This document shows positions 25,106 to 33,430 of a stretch of 64,000 nt of DNA, piece after piece. The stretch lies in the NCBI RefSeq assembly GCF_002018875.1, contig NZ_MVOL01000006.1, positions 1-64,000 of the forward strand, given 5' to 3'. The notes below the pieces were generated by a model that was not told where the DNA came from, did not search any database, and saw nothing but the letters and a program-made list of their open reading frames with translations. Both the position numbers and the translations under genes were made by a program. The stretch is from Pseudomonas sp. MF4836. Lineage in GTDB: Bacteria > Pseudomonadota > Gammaproteobacteria > Pseudomonadales > Pseudomonadaceae. How positions within the stretch are numbered: the stretch's first letter is position 1; each line of letters opens with the position of its first letter.

Positions 25106-26323
25106 ATGAGTGACAACGACCAGAAAGACAGCCAGGAAATCGGCCCAGCAGGCGAAAAACTGCAGAAAGTCCTCGCCCGTATCGGCGTTGGCTCGCGCCG
25201 CGACGTAGAGTCCTGGATCAGCCAGGGCCGGATCAAGGTCAATGGCAAAGACGCCACCCTTGGCCTGCGCGTCGACCTGCATGACGCCATTTCCATCGAT
25301 GGCAAGGTGATCAAGCGCGAAGAGGCCGCCGAATCGGTGCGCCGCGTGATCATGTACAACAAACCCGACGGCGAGATCTGCACCCGTGACGACCCTGAAG
25401 GCCGTCCAACCGTGTTCGACAAACTGCCGCGCCCGAAAGAGGGCCGCTGGATCAACATCGGTCGCCTGGACATCAACACCACGGGCTTGCTGATGTTCAC
25501 CACCGACGGTGAGTTGGCCAACCGCCTGATGCACCCTTCCTACGAAATGGACCGTGAATACGCGGTACGTGTGCGTGGCGAAGTCGACGACGAGATGATC
25601 GAACGCCTGAAAGCCGGTGTTGTGCTCGAAGACGGCCCGGCCAAGTTCACCGACATCAAGCAGGCGCCAGGGGGTGAAGGGTTCAACCACTGGTACCACT
25701 GCGTGGTGATGGAAGGCCGTAACCGTGAAGTGCGTCGCCTGTGGGAATCCCAGGGCCTGGTGGTCAGCCGCCTGAAACGTGTGCGTTTCGGTCCGGTGTT
25801 CCTCAATTCCGATCTGCCGATGGGCCGCTGGCGTGAAATGACTCAGTACGAGGTGGATATCCTCAGTGCCGAGGTTGGCCTGACGCCGGTGGCTATGCCG
25901 CAGTTGAACGCCAAGAGCAAGGACAAGCTGGAACGCATGCAGCGTAAATCCTCGCGCCCGGTGGGCAAGAGCGAGCGCGTGCGCACCCTGCGTCCTGCGG
26001 CCGGTGCTCCAGCCGCAGGCGGCGCCCGTCCCGCGCGTGAGCCGCACATCGAAGGCGAGCGCCCAGGGCGCAAGCCGGCAGCGCGTCAAGATGGCGAGCG
26101 CGGACCACGCACTCCACGTCCGGCGGCCGGTCGTGGTGAGTCGGGTCGTGGCACGCCCGTGGCCGACCGTCCAAGCGACACCAAGCGTCCGGCCAAGCCG
26201 GCGCCGAAGTCCAAGCGTCCGGGCATTGTCCTGGTCGACCGCGATGCGCCATCGGGCAAGCGTCGTGGCGCACCAGCCGGTTCCGGCCAGCGTCCGGGCT
26301 TTGGTCGTCGCAAGCCGGAGTGA
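25106..26323 (+). CDS. rluB: 23S rRNA pseudouridine(2605) synthase RluB
   Basis: This 405-aa protein has an N-terminal S4 RNA-binding domain (about residues 15-62, KLQKVLARIGVGSRRDVE) and an RsuA/RluB catalytic domain with GRLDINTTGLL (catalytic Asp122). Residues about 275-405 form a low-complexity tail very rich in Arg, Pro, Ala and Gly, presumably for RNA contact. Canonical RluB is about 290 aa, so the tail is the unusual part. It is followed by a strong terminator. Confidence 0.93.
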   Translation: MSDNDQKDSQEIGPAGEKLQKVLARIGVGSRRDVESWISQGRIKVNGKDATLGLRVDLHDAISIDGKVIKREEAAESVRRVIMYNKPDGEICTRDDPEGRPTVFDKLPRPKEGRWINIGRLDINTTGLLMFTTDGELANRLMHPSYEMDREYAVRVRGEVDDEMIERLKAGVVLEDGPAKFTDIKQAPGGEGFNHWYHCVVMEGRNREVRRLWESQGLVVSRLKRVRFGPVFLNSDLPMGRWREMTQYEVDILSAEVGLTPVAMPQLNAKSKDKLERMQRKSSRPVGKSERVRTLRPAAGAPAAGGARPAREPHIEGERPGRKPAARQDGERGPRTPRPAAGRGESGRGTPVADRPSDTKRPAKPAPKSKRPGIVLVDRDAPSGKRRGAPAGSGQRPGFGRRKPE

Positions 26324-26364
26324 GGCAGGCCTAAGCCGCAAGGCTGAAAGCTGCAAGTGAAAAG

Positions 26365-26393
26365 CGCCAACCTCAGGGTTGGCGTTTTTTTTT
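26365..26393 (+). terminator. Intrinsic terminator of rluB
   Basis: An 8-bp GC stem (CGCCAACC / GGTTGGCG) with loop TCAG is followed by nine Ts. It lies 42 bp after the rluB stop. Confidence 0.93.
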
Positions 26394-26452
26394 GCCTGGC
26401 AGTGCAGAGGGGCGCTGATGTCGCAGTGTCTGGCAGCAGGGGATCAGGGGTG

Positions 26453-26785
26453 TACAATGCGCGGCGTTTTAACTGTGACCCAACTGCGTATCCGCGCATT
26501 TTGCGTCTGATCTACTGGTGCCGACGCGGTTCGAAGGCTTGTCTTCCGCCGCTGGCCACCAGCTCGACGAGCAATACATTCAGGGCTATCCGCCTTGTTC
26601 ATTCCGCCGCGTCACAAGCGTGGTGGGTTCGATTTCGTCACAGATAAAAACAAACAGGTGACGTATGACCGTTAAACAAACGCTGAACTCCTGGTGCCTG
26701 CGCTGGGGTTTGATCTGCGCTGCTTAGCCAACGCCTTGCAGCAACGCCTATCGAACATCATCAAACCTTGCGTGAGACCTTTTCA
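26453..26785 (+). promoter_or_regulatory. Long 5' leader of the amino-acid permease gene
   Basis: About 390 bases without a recognisable normal-sized gene separate the rluB terminator from the permease ATG. A TACAAT hexamer at 26453-26458 could be a -10 element, which would give a leader of roughly 320 nucleotides; I see no convincing -35. The leader contains a 20-codon ORF at 26665-26727 with two Trp codons. The arrangement suggests control by leader translation or RNA structure. I do not recognise a known riboswitch class. Confidence 0.45.
26665..26727 (+). CDS. Candidate leader peptide upstream of the permease
   Basis: This is a 20-codon ORF with AGGTGA a few bases before its ATG. The encoded peptide, MTVKQTLNSWCLRWGLICAA, has Trp at 10 and 14 and Cys at 11 and 18. 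It ends 58 bp before the ATG of an aromatic-type amino-acid permease. Tryptophan codons in a short leader ORF could act as a supply sensor. No clear terminator hairpin follows, so classical attenuation is not evident. Confidence 0.4.
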   Translation: MTVKQTLNSWCLRWGLICAA

Positions 26786-28207
26786 ATGAGTGGACAGAAC
26801 TCGCATTCAGGCGAGCTGAAACGCGGCCTGAAAAATCGCCATATTCAACTGATCGCCCTGGGTGGCGCGATCGGTACCGGCTTGTTCCTCGGATCCGCCG
26901 GCGTGCTCAAATCCGCCGGCCCGTCGATGATCCTCGGCTACGCCATCTGCGGCTTTATCGCCTTCATGATCATGCGCCAGTTGGGCGAGATGATCGTCGA
27001 GGAGCCGGTTGCCGGCTCTTTCAGCCACTTCGCCCATAAATACTGGGGCGGCTTCGCCGGTTTCCTGTCGGGCTGGAACTGCTGGATCCTGTACATCCTG
27101 GTGGGCATGTCGGAGCTGACCGCGGTCGGCAAGTACGTGCACTACTGGTGGCCGCACGTGCCGACCTGGGCTTCGGCCGCGGTGTTCTTCGTGCTGATCA
27201 ACGCGATCAACCTGGCCAACGTCAAAGTCTTCGGCGAGGCCGAGTTCTGGTTCGCCATTATCAAAGTGGTGGCGATTGTCGGCATGATCGCCCTGGGCAG
27301 CTACCTGCTGGTCAGCGGCCACGGTGGCCCGCAAGCCTCGGTGAGCAACCTGTGGGAACACGGCGGCTTTTTCCCCAATGGCGTCAGCGGCCTGGTCATG
27401 GCCATGGCGATCATCATGTTTTCCTTTGGTGGCCTGGAGATGCTCGGCTTTACCGCAGCGGAAGCCGACCAGCCGAAAACCGTGATTCCCAAGGCAATCA
27501 ATCAGGTGATCTACCGGATCCTGATTTTCTACATCGGTGCCCTGGTGGTGCTGCTGTCCCTGACCCCTTGGGACAGCCTGCTGGTGAGCCTCAATGCCTC
27601 CGGCGATGCCTACAGTGGCAGCCCGTTCGTCCAGGTGTTCTCGATGCTGGGCAGCGATACGGCGGCGCACATCCTCAACTTCGTGGTCCTGACTGCGGCC
27701 TTGTCGGTGTACAACAGCGGCACCTACTGCAACAGCCGCATGTTGTTGGGCATGGCCGAGCAGGGCGATGCGCCCAAGGCTCTGGCCAAGATCGACAAGC
27801 GCGGCGTACCGGTGCGTTCGATCCTGGCCTCGGCCCTGGTGACTTTCGTCGCCGTGGTGCTCAACTACCTGATTCCGCAGCACGCGCTGGAGCTGTTGAT
27901 GTCGCTGGTGGTCGCGACCCTGGTGATCAACTGGGCGATGATCAGCTACTCGCACTTCAAGTTCCGCCAGCACATGAACCGCACCGGGCAGACCTCACTG
28001 TTCAAGGCGCTGTGGTACCCCTACGGCAACTTTGTCTGCCTGGCGTTCGTGGTGTTTATCCTCGGCATCATGCTGCTGATTCCGGGGATCCAGATCTCGG
28101 TGTACGCGATTCCGGTGTGGCTGGTCTTTATGTGGGGCTGCTACCTGATCAAAGGCAAGCGCAGTGAGCAACAGGCTGTGCAAACCCTGAGTTCGTCGAT
28201 CAAGTAA
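26786..28207 (+). CDS. Amino-acid permease, aromatic type (AroP/PheP-like)
   Basis: This 473-aa APC-superfamily transporter of the amino acid transporter (AAT) group has about 12 TM helices. It opens with LKRGLKNRHIQLIALGGAIG (helix 1, substrate-binding GAIGTGLFLGS) and contains the EEPVAGSFSHFAHKYWG and FSFGGLEMLGFTAAEADQP segments seen in AroP, PheP and related permeases. It is a proton-driven importer, with aromatic amino acids the most likely substrates. I use ATG 26786; a TTG 18 bp earlier is in frame. It lies about 5 kb from the phh genes for phenylalanine breakdown. Confidence 0.85.
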   Translation: MSGQNSHSGELKRGLKNRHIQLIALGGAIGTGLFLGSAGVLKSAGPSMILGYAICGFIAFMIMRQLGEMIVEEPVAGSFSHFAHKYWGGFAGFLSGWNCWILYILVGMSELTAVGKYVHYWWPHVPTWASAAVFFVLINAINLANVKVFGEAEFWFAIIKVVAIVGMIALGSYLLVSGHGGPQASVSNLWEHGGFFPNGVSGLVMAMAIIMFSFGGLEMLGFTAAEADQPKTVIPKAINQVIYRILIFYIGALVVLLSLTPWDSLLVSLNASGDAYSGSPFVQVFSMLGSDTAAHILNFVVLTAALSVYNSGTYCNSRMLLGMAEQGDAPKALAKIDKRGVPVRSILASALVTFVAVVLNYLIPQHALELLMSLVVATLVINWAMISYSHFKFRQHMNRTGQTSLFKALWYPYGNFVCLAFVVFILGIMLLIPGIQISVYAIPVWLVFMWGCYLIKGKRSEQQAVQTLSSSIK

Positions 28208-28223
28208 GCCCTTGAGTGGTTCT

Positions 28224-28253
28224 GAAAAACCCGGCCCTGGTGCCGGGTTTTTC
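28224..28253 (+). terminator. Intrinsic terminator of the permease gene
   Basis: A 12-bp stem (GAAAAACCCGGC and its complement) with a 6-base loop lies 16 bp after the stop. The T-rich right arm runs into TTTTTCGTTT. Confidence 0.9.
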
Positions 28254-28363
28254 GTTTCTGGGAGTGGGCTTGCGGACGCCCGGCGATCTTGGCCGGCGTT
28301 TGCTGGCGAGCCTGCGGCGATACAAATGGGTATCCTGTGGGCCCTGAACGCGGATGGTTTTTC

Positions 28364-28777
28364 ATGCTGGTGATTTCCAACAACGTGCATCTGCCGGATG
28401 CCGAGATCGAGTTGACGGCGATTCGTGCCCAGGGCGCGGGTGGGCAGAACGTCAACAAGGTCTCCAGTGCCGTGCACCTGCGCTTTGATATTCCGGCCTC
28501 GTCCCTGCCGCCGTTCTACAAGGAGCGGCTGCTGGCGCTGCGTGACAGTCGCATCACCAGTGACGGTGTGATCGTGATCAAGGCCCAGCAGTACCGAACC
28601 CAGGAGCAGAACCGCGCCGATGCCCTGGAGCGCTTGACCGAGTTGATCCTCAGCGCGACCAAGGTGGAAAAGAAGCGCCGTCCGACCAAGCCGACCCTGG
28701 GCTCGAAAAAGCGCCGCCTGGAATCCAAGTCCAAGCGCGGCGACATCAAGGCTGGCCGCGGCCGGGTGGACTTCTAG
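28364..28777 (+). CDS. arfB: Peptidyl-tRNA hydrolase ArfB (ribosome rescue)
   Basis: This 137-aa protein has an RF1-like catalytic domain with the GGQ motif at residues 26-28 ([13 protein letters not shown]) and a basic C-terminal tail (about 100-137, [19 protein letters not shown]) that in ArfB/YaeJ enters the empty mRNA channel of stalled ribosomes. It releases nascent chains on non-stop complexes without needing a stop codon. Start ATG 28364. Its last 4 bases overlap the convergent MFS gene. Confidence 0.93.
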   Translation: MLVISNNVHLPDAEIELTAIRAQGAGGQNVNKVSSAVHLRFDIPASSLPPFYKERLLALRDSRITSDGVIVIKAQQYRTQEQNRADALERLTELILSATKVEKKRRPTKPTLGSKKRRLESKSKRGDIKAGRGRVDF

Positions 28778-29973
28778 CGGCCCGCGCGTTCCTGGCGGTA
28801 CTTCGGCGCCTGACGGTACAGATAGACGCTGAGGATCAGGCCGCTGCAGGCAGCAATGGCGGCGAACAGAAAGATCGAGGCAAAACCGAAACCGGCGGCA
28901 ATCGCCCCGGCCAGCGGCCCGGTGATGCCCAGGGACAGGTCGATGAACAGCGAGTAGGCACCCACCGCCGCCCCGCGACTGGAGGCCGGCACCAGGTTGA
29001 CCGCCTCGACCCCCAGCGCCGGGAATACCAGGGAGAAGCCAAAACCGCTCAGCGCCGCTCCGGCCAGGGCCCAGTGGGCATCCGGTGCCAGCCACAGCAG
29101 CAAGAGCCCCAGGGTTTCCACCGACAGGCAGGCAATCGCCACCCTAAAGCCCCCCAGGCGGTTGATCAGGTTGCCGAACAACAGGCGCGCACCGATAAAG
29201 CTGGCGCCGAACAGGCTCAGGCACAGCACCGCGTTCGACCAGTGCTGAGTGGCGTAATACAGGGTGATAAAGGTGGCGATGGTGCCAAAGCCGATCGAGC
29301 CCAGGGCCAGGCCGCACCCGTGGGGCAATACCCGGCCCAGCACATGCATGAACGGCAGGCGTTCGCCAACCACGATCGGCGCCGCGACTTTCGGCCAGGC
29401 CAGGGCCAGGCCGAGCAGGGCCAGGAGAATGATGCTGACCCCCATGCTCCACAAGCCCAGCTGACCCACCAGAAACACGCCGAACGGTGCACCGATAGCC
29501 AGGGCGCCATAGCTGGCAATGCCGTTCCAGGAAATGACCTTGGCCGTGTTCTGCGCGCCGACCCGACCGATGCCCCAGCCAATGGCGCCGGAACCCACCA
29601 GGCTCTCCGCGCTGCCCAGCACCAGACGGCCCACCAGCAGGCAGGCCAGGCTCAGGCCCGGCAGTGTGTGCAGCCAGGCCGAAAGCAGCATGAACACGCC
29701 GCTCAGGCCACAGCCGGCCAGGCCGACCATCACTGCGCGCTTGCTGCCGAGGTTGTCGATCATGCGTCCGGCATAGGGCCGGCTGAGGAGGGTGGCCAGG
29801 TATTGCACGCTGATCACCAGCCCGGCGATCACGGCGCCAAAGCCCAGGTCGCTGTGCACGTAACCGGGCAAGACGGCCAGGGGGATGCCGATGTTGAGGT
29901 AACCGATAAAGGTGAAAAGGACGATGGAAACGACTTGCAGCGTGACCGCCATGGGTCGCTGGGTATCTGGCAT
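28774..29973 (-). CDS. MFS transporter (YhhS/YfcJ-like)
   Basis: This 399-aa membrane protein has 12 predicted helices. The conserved loop between helices 2 and 3 reads [16 protein letters not shown], and the helix 4-5 region contains [20 protein letters not shown]. These features fit the YhhS/YfcJ-type drug-resistance-like MFS group. The substrate is unknown. It ends tail to tail with arfB. Confidence 0.88.
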   Translation of the reverse strand: MPDTQRPMAVTLQVVSIVLFTFIGYLNIGIPLAVLPGYVHSDLGFGAVIAGLVISVQYLATLLSRPYAGRMIDNLGSKRAVMVGLAGCGLSGVFMLLSAWLHTLPGLSLACLLVGRLVLGSAESLVGSGAIGWGIGRVGAQNTAKVISWNGIASYGALAIGAPFGVFLVGQLGLWSMGVSIILLALLGLALAWPKVAAPIVVGERLPFMHVLGRVLPHGCGLALGSIGFGTIATFITLYYATQHWSNAVLCLSLFGASFIGARLLFGNLINRLGGFRVAIACLSVETLGLLLLWLAPDAHWALAGAALSGFGFSLVFPALGVEAVNLVPASSRGAAVGAYSLFIDLSLGITGPLAGAIAAGFGFASIFLFAAIAACSGLILSVYLYRQAPKYRQERAGR

Positions 29974-30089
29974 GGGTAAAGGTCCACTGGCACGGCAGGA
30001 TAGATAGGCTGCTTATGATACCGATGCTTGCAGGGATGCAGGGGGAGAAATCGACGTGGCGTCGCGATGTTTCTATGGCAGGGGCGGTA

Positions 30090-30272
30090 TCAGCGTGTTG
30101 CCGGGGCCAGCAATTGAGTGGTCACCAGGGCCGCGAGGGCGTTTTCCTGGGTGCCGAAGCGCGCCAGCAGGGCGGCCTGTTTTTCCGGGGAGAGGCGGTT
30201 CCAGACATCGATCATCTTCTCGGCGGTGCCGAGCAGCACGCTGGCCTGGGTGTCGCTGAAGGAGTCGGTCAT
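30090..30272 (-). CDS. Small conserved-type hypothetical protein (60 aa)
   Basis: This 60-aa soluble, helix-rich protein (starts MTDSFSDTQASVLLGTAEKM) begins at ATG 30272. The composition and hydrophobic spacing (AEKMIDVWNRLSPEKQAALL) look like a real folded helical protein. I do not recognise a family. It lies 34 bp after a perfect hairpin that follows another small gene on the same strand. Confidence 0.6.
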   Translation of the reverse strand: MTDSFSDTQASVLLGTAEKMIDVWNRLSPEKQAALLARFGTQENALAALVTTQLLAPATR

Positions 30273-30305
30273 GGTTCGGGGCTCGCGGGGCGGGGGATTC
30301 AGGCT

Positions 30306-30339
30306 GTGTGGAAAGCGCATCAGTTTGCGCTTTCCACAC
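30306..30339 (-). terminator. Perfect 14-bp hairpin between two small genes
   Basis: GTGTGGAAAGCGCA and its exact complement flank a 6-base loop, 17 bp downstream of the 42-aa ORF on the minus strand. There is no T tract, so it could be a terminator, an RNA-stabilising hairpin or a protein site. Confidence 0.55.
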
Positions 30340-30356
30340 GGTCTGGGCAGTGCTCT

Positions 30357-30485
30357 TTAGTCTTTGCTGTCGGCCTTGCGGCTTTCGGCTTCTTTCACTT
30401 CAGGTTTTTGCGCACTGGCTTGTTGCGGGGTTGTCTGCTCAGTTTCGTGCAGGCTTGGGAAGGGGAGATTAGGAATCTCATGCAT
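30357..30485 (-). CDS. Very small hydrophilic protein (42 aa)
   Basis: An ATG at 30485 with a good ribosome site (GAGGAG, 8 bases away) opens a 42-codon frame ending TAA. The peptide begins MHEIPNLPFPSLHETEQ and continues rich in Gln, Glu, Lys and Ser, with no hydrophobic segment, so it is probably disordered. The strong ribosome site and the hairpin just after the stop argue that it is expressed. No family recognised. Confidence 0.55.
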   Translation of the reverse strand: MHEIPNLPFPSLHETEQTTPQQASAQKPEVKEAESRKADSKD

Positions 30486-30723
30486 GTTCGTTGCTCCTCG
30501 CAAGGTCTGTTTTTTAAATCGCTGGGTAGATCCGCGCTTTTAAAAAGCTTGGGCAGGATACAGCAGTGCAAATGACAAAAAGATGTTTATTGCGCCTATG
30601 GAGATGAAAGGGATTTCATCAAGGCTCGATTCCGGCTTGGGGCGGGAGCTGTCGGTGGCCTTTGGGAAAGGTCATTCCGCCAGCACCTGCCGGGTCGGGG
30701 CAGGCACTGGAGGGTGACGAGGA

Positions 30724-31920
30724 TCAGGCCTTGCAGACCTTGGCGATGGCGTCGGCCAGCAGGTCGAGACGGGTGGCATCGATGCCAGCGACGTTGGCCC
30801 GGCCGGAGCTGACCATGTACACGCTGTGGTGGTCGCGCAGTTCCTTGACCTGGGCTGGCGACAGCCCGGTGTAGGAAAACATCCCGCGCTGCACGCCGAT
30901 ATGAGCAAAGCGCTCGGCCAACCCGTGGGGTTGCAGGGCTTCGACCAGCCCGGCACGCAACTGGGCAATGCGTTGGCGCATGGCTTCCACTTCGTCGGCC
31001 CACAGGCTTTTCAGCTCGGGGTCGCCGAGGATGGTCGCCACCACCGCCGCGCCGTGATCCGGTGGGGTGGACCACAGGTTGCGCGCGATATTGGCCAGCT
31101 GGCTGCGAATGTCCGTGAGTTTTTCCGCATTCTTGGCACAGACGATCAGCGCGCCGGTGCGGTCGGAGTACAGGCCGAAGTTCTTCGAGCAGGAACTGGT
31201 AATCAGCAGTTCCGGCAGCTCGGAGGCCATCAGCCGGACAGCCCAGGCATCCTGTTCCAGGCCGTCGCCAAAACCCTGGTAGGCGAAGTCGATCAGGGGC
31301 AGCAGCTCGCGAGCGTGTACCACTTCCAGTACCCGGCGCCAGTCGTCATGGGACAGGTCGAAGCCGGTCGGGTTGTGGCAGCAGGCATGCAGCAGTACCA
31401 CGTCGCCCTTGGGAGCCTGCTTCAGGGTGGCGAGCATCGCCTCCACGTCCAGGCGGTTGTCGCTGCCGACATAGGGGTAATGACTGACCTTGAGCCCGGC
31501 GGTGGCGTAGATGGTTTCGTGGATCGGCCAGGTCGGGTTGCTCAGCCAGATGCCGCGGCCGGGCAGGCATTGGGCGATAAAATCGGCCGACAGCCGCAGG
31601 GCACCCGTGCCGCCCGGGGTCTGGGTAACACCCGCGCGTTGCTCGGCGATCAGCTTGGAATCGGCACCCAGCACCAGTTCATTGACCAGCTTGCCGAAGG
31701 CCGCGTTGCCGTGGCCGCCGATGTAGGTCTTGGTGGTCTGGCGATCGACCAGGCGCTGCTCGGCCAGTTTTACCGACTGCGGGATCGGCGTCAGGCCCTG
31801 GGAGTCCTTGTAGACCCCCACGCCGAGGTCGAATTTGCGTGGGTTGCTGTCCGAGGCGTAGGCCTCCATCAGGCCGAGTATCGGGTCGCCGGGTACGCGG
31901 CCGATGGCGTCGAAGTGCAT
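30724..31920 (-). CDS. phhC: Aromatic amino acid aminotransferase PhhC
   Basis: This 398-aa fold-type I PLP enzyme of the aspartate/tyrosine aminotransferase family has PLP-lysine motif SCSKNFGLYSDRTGAL (Lys at about 247), HACCHNPTGFD (about 188-198) and a C-terminal SSGRANVAGI with the substrate-carboxylate Arg. It converts tyrosine (and phenylalanine) to the 2-oxo acid, the step after PhhA. Its ATG overlaps the phhB stop (TAATG), so the phhA-phhB-phhC order is one coupled operon. Confidence 0.93.
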   Translation of the reverse strand: MHFDAIGRVPGDPILGLMEAYASDSNPRKFDLGVGVYKDSQGLTPIPQSVKLAEQRLVDRQTTKTYIGGHGNAAFGKLVNELVLGADSKLIAEQRAGVTQTPGGTGALRLSADFIAQCLPGRGIWLSNPTWPIHETIYATAGLKVSHYPYVGSDNRLDVEAMLATLKQAPKGDVVLLHACCHNPTGFDLSHDDWRRVLEVVHARELLPLIDFAYQGFGDGLEQDAWAVRLMASELPELLITSSCSKNFGLYSDRTGALIVCAKNAEKLTDIRSQLANIARNLWSTPPDHGAAVVATILGDPELKSLWADEVEAMRQRIAQLRAGLVEALQPHGLAERFAHIGVQRGMFSYTGLSPAQVKELRDHHSVYMVSSGRANVAGIDATRLDLLADAIAKVCKA

Positions 31921-32276
31921 TACTTGCGTCCTTCTGCGGTCTGGGCCACTTCGTCGGTGCGTGCGGCCATGATGAAGTCGTTGCGGTGCAGGCCCTTAAT
32001 GGAATGGCTCCACCAGGTCACGGTGACTTTGCCCCACTCGGTGAGCAGGCCTGGGTGGTGACCTTCGGCTTCGGAAATTTCACCCATGGCATTAGTGAAA
32101 GCCAGGGCAAATTTGAAGTTTTTGAACAGGAAGACTTTTTCCAGCTGCATCACGCCGTCGCGTACTTCGATGTTCCAGTCGGGGATCTGCTTGATCAGTA
32201 CCGGCAGTTCTTCGTCACTGACTTGGGGGGCATCGGCACGGCAGGCTTCGCAATGGGCTTGGTTCAGAGCGGTCAT
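31920..32276 (-). CDS. phhB: Pterin-4a-carbinolamine dehydratase
   Basis: This 118-aa protein starts at ATG 32276. The PCD/DCoH signature [36 protein letters not shown] holds the catalytic His-His pair (about residues 73-74) and a further His (about 91). It regenerates the tetrahydropterin used by phenylalanine hydroxylase. Four cysteine or histidine residues near the N-terminus (HCEAC) are unremarkable. It lies between phhA and phhC. Confidence 0.95.
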   Translation of the reverse strand: MTALNQAHCEACRADAPQVSDEELPVLIKQIPDWNIEVRDGVMQLEKVFLFKNFKFALAFTNAMGEISEAEGHHPGLLTEWGKVTVTWWSHSIKGLHRNDFIMAARTDEVAQTAEGRK

Positions 32277-32345
32277 GGTGTGTTCCTGAAATCGATTCTT
32301 GTTGGAAATTACTATCTTTCGCGGCACGTCGCGAGTGTGATCTGC

Positions 32346-33137
32346 TCAGGCCGCCTTGGGCTTGGGCGTGAACTTGGGTGGATGCAGGCCCAACTGCATG
32401 CCCTGGTGGACCATGGCCATGATGTCTTCATGGGCCAGGTCGAACAGGCGCTCAAGGCTTGGCAGGACGAAATACAAGGGCTGCAGGATATCGATGCGAT
32501 AAGGCGTGCGCATCGCTTCCAGGGGATTGAAGGCCTGATGTTCGGGCTCGTTGGAGAGGCTGTAGACAGTTTCCTTGGGCGACGAAAGAATCCCGCCGCC
32601 ATAGATGCGTTTGCCGTGGGGGGTGTCGACCAGGCCGAACTCGATGGTCATCCAGTACAGGCGCGCCAGGTATACCCGTTCTTCCTTGGTCGCCTGCAGG
32701 CCGAGCTTGCCGTAGGTGTGGGTGAATTCGGCGAACCAGGGGTTGGTCAGCAAGGGGCAGTGGCCAAAGATCTCGTGGAAGATATCCGGCTCTTGCAGGT
32801 AGTCCAGTTCTTCGCGGGTGCGAATAAACGTGGCTACGGGAAACTGCTTGCTGGCGAGCAATTCAAAAAAGGTCTGGAAGGGGATCAGCGCCGGAACCCG
32901 GGCCACCTGCCAACCGGTGGTTTCACCGAGTACCTTGTTGATTTCGCCCAACTGCGGGATGCGGTCGTGGGGCAGGCCGAGCTTTTCGATGCCGTCCAGG
33001 TATTCCTGGCACGCGCGACCTTCAAGCACTTTGAGTTGGCGGGTGATCAGGGTGTTCCACACCGCATGTTCTTCGGCCGGGTAGTCGATAAAACCGTGCG
33101 CGTCGGGCTCGCGGGCCACGTACTGCGTCTGCTTCAT
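32346..33137 (-). CDS. phhA: Phenylalanine-4-hydroxylase
   Basis: This 263-aa non-heme iron monooxygenase converts phenylalanine to tyrosine with tetrahydropterin and O2. The iron ligands are visible: HEIFGH gives His121 and His126, and Glu166 lies in YWMTIEFGL. It lacks the N-terminal regulatory domain of animal enzymes, as usual in bacteria. Start ATG 33137 has CAGGAGAG upstream; a longer frame to 33152 covers that site. It is divergent from phhR, with TYR-like boxes in the gap. Confidence 0.96.
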   Translation of the reverse strand: MKQTQYVAREPDAHGFIDYPAEEHAVWNTLITRQLKVLEGRACQEYLDGIEKLGLPHDRIPQLGEINKVLGETTGWQVARVPALIPFQTFFELLASKQFPVATFIRTREELDYLQEPDIFHEIFGHCPLLTNPWFAEFTHTYGKLGLQATKEERVYLARLYWMTIEFGLVDTPHGKRIYGGGILSSPKETVYSLSNEPEHQAFNPLEAMRTPYRIDILQPLYFVLPSLERLFDLAHEDIMAMVHQGMQLGLHPPKFTPKPKAA

Positions 33138-33251
33138 GCTGCTCTCCTGCAAGGGGCTGCGTTCTTGTTATGTATGACGCTAGAGATACTCCAAGGTGCC
33201 GGAGCATGCAGCAGGTCGCCGGCGCCTCGCAGGCGCTTTTTAATCAAGAAT

Positions 33252-33269
33252 CGTAAAGTATTCGTTACG
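33252..33269. promoter_or_regulatory. TYR-box-like site 1 (PhhR/TyrR operator)
   Basis: CGTAAA-N6-GTTACG in the phhA-phhR gap resembles the TyrR-type box TGTAAA-N6-TTTACA, keeping the six-base spacing and most inner bases. It lies 115 bp upstream of phhA and 162 bp upstream of phhR. Confidence 0.5.
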
Positions 33270-33324
33270 AATTGACCTGTGTGGCGTAATCATGGCGTTT
33301 TCTTGAGTTGATAACGGCGATCGC

Positions 33325-33342
33325 TGTCACATAATCTTTACG
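33325..33342. promoter_or_regulatory. TYR-box-like site 2 (PhhR/TyrR operator)
   Basis: TGTCAC-N6-TTTACG has the correct spacing; the right half-site matches five of six consensus bases and the left four of six. It lies nearer phhR, so it may serve autoregulation, while site 1 serves phhA. Confidence 0.5.
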
Positions 33343-33430
33343 TCTATTTGCGCCACGTCTGAAAAAGTCGGCGCTGCGGGCCGCTGGTTTTGGCGCTCAT
33401 GCCTCTCTTTACCTGTTTCGGGTCTTTTAT

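Noticed and set aside
24974..26356. 460-codon minus-strand frame opposite rluB
   Set aside because: Shadow of rluB, including its low-complexity tail.
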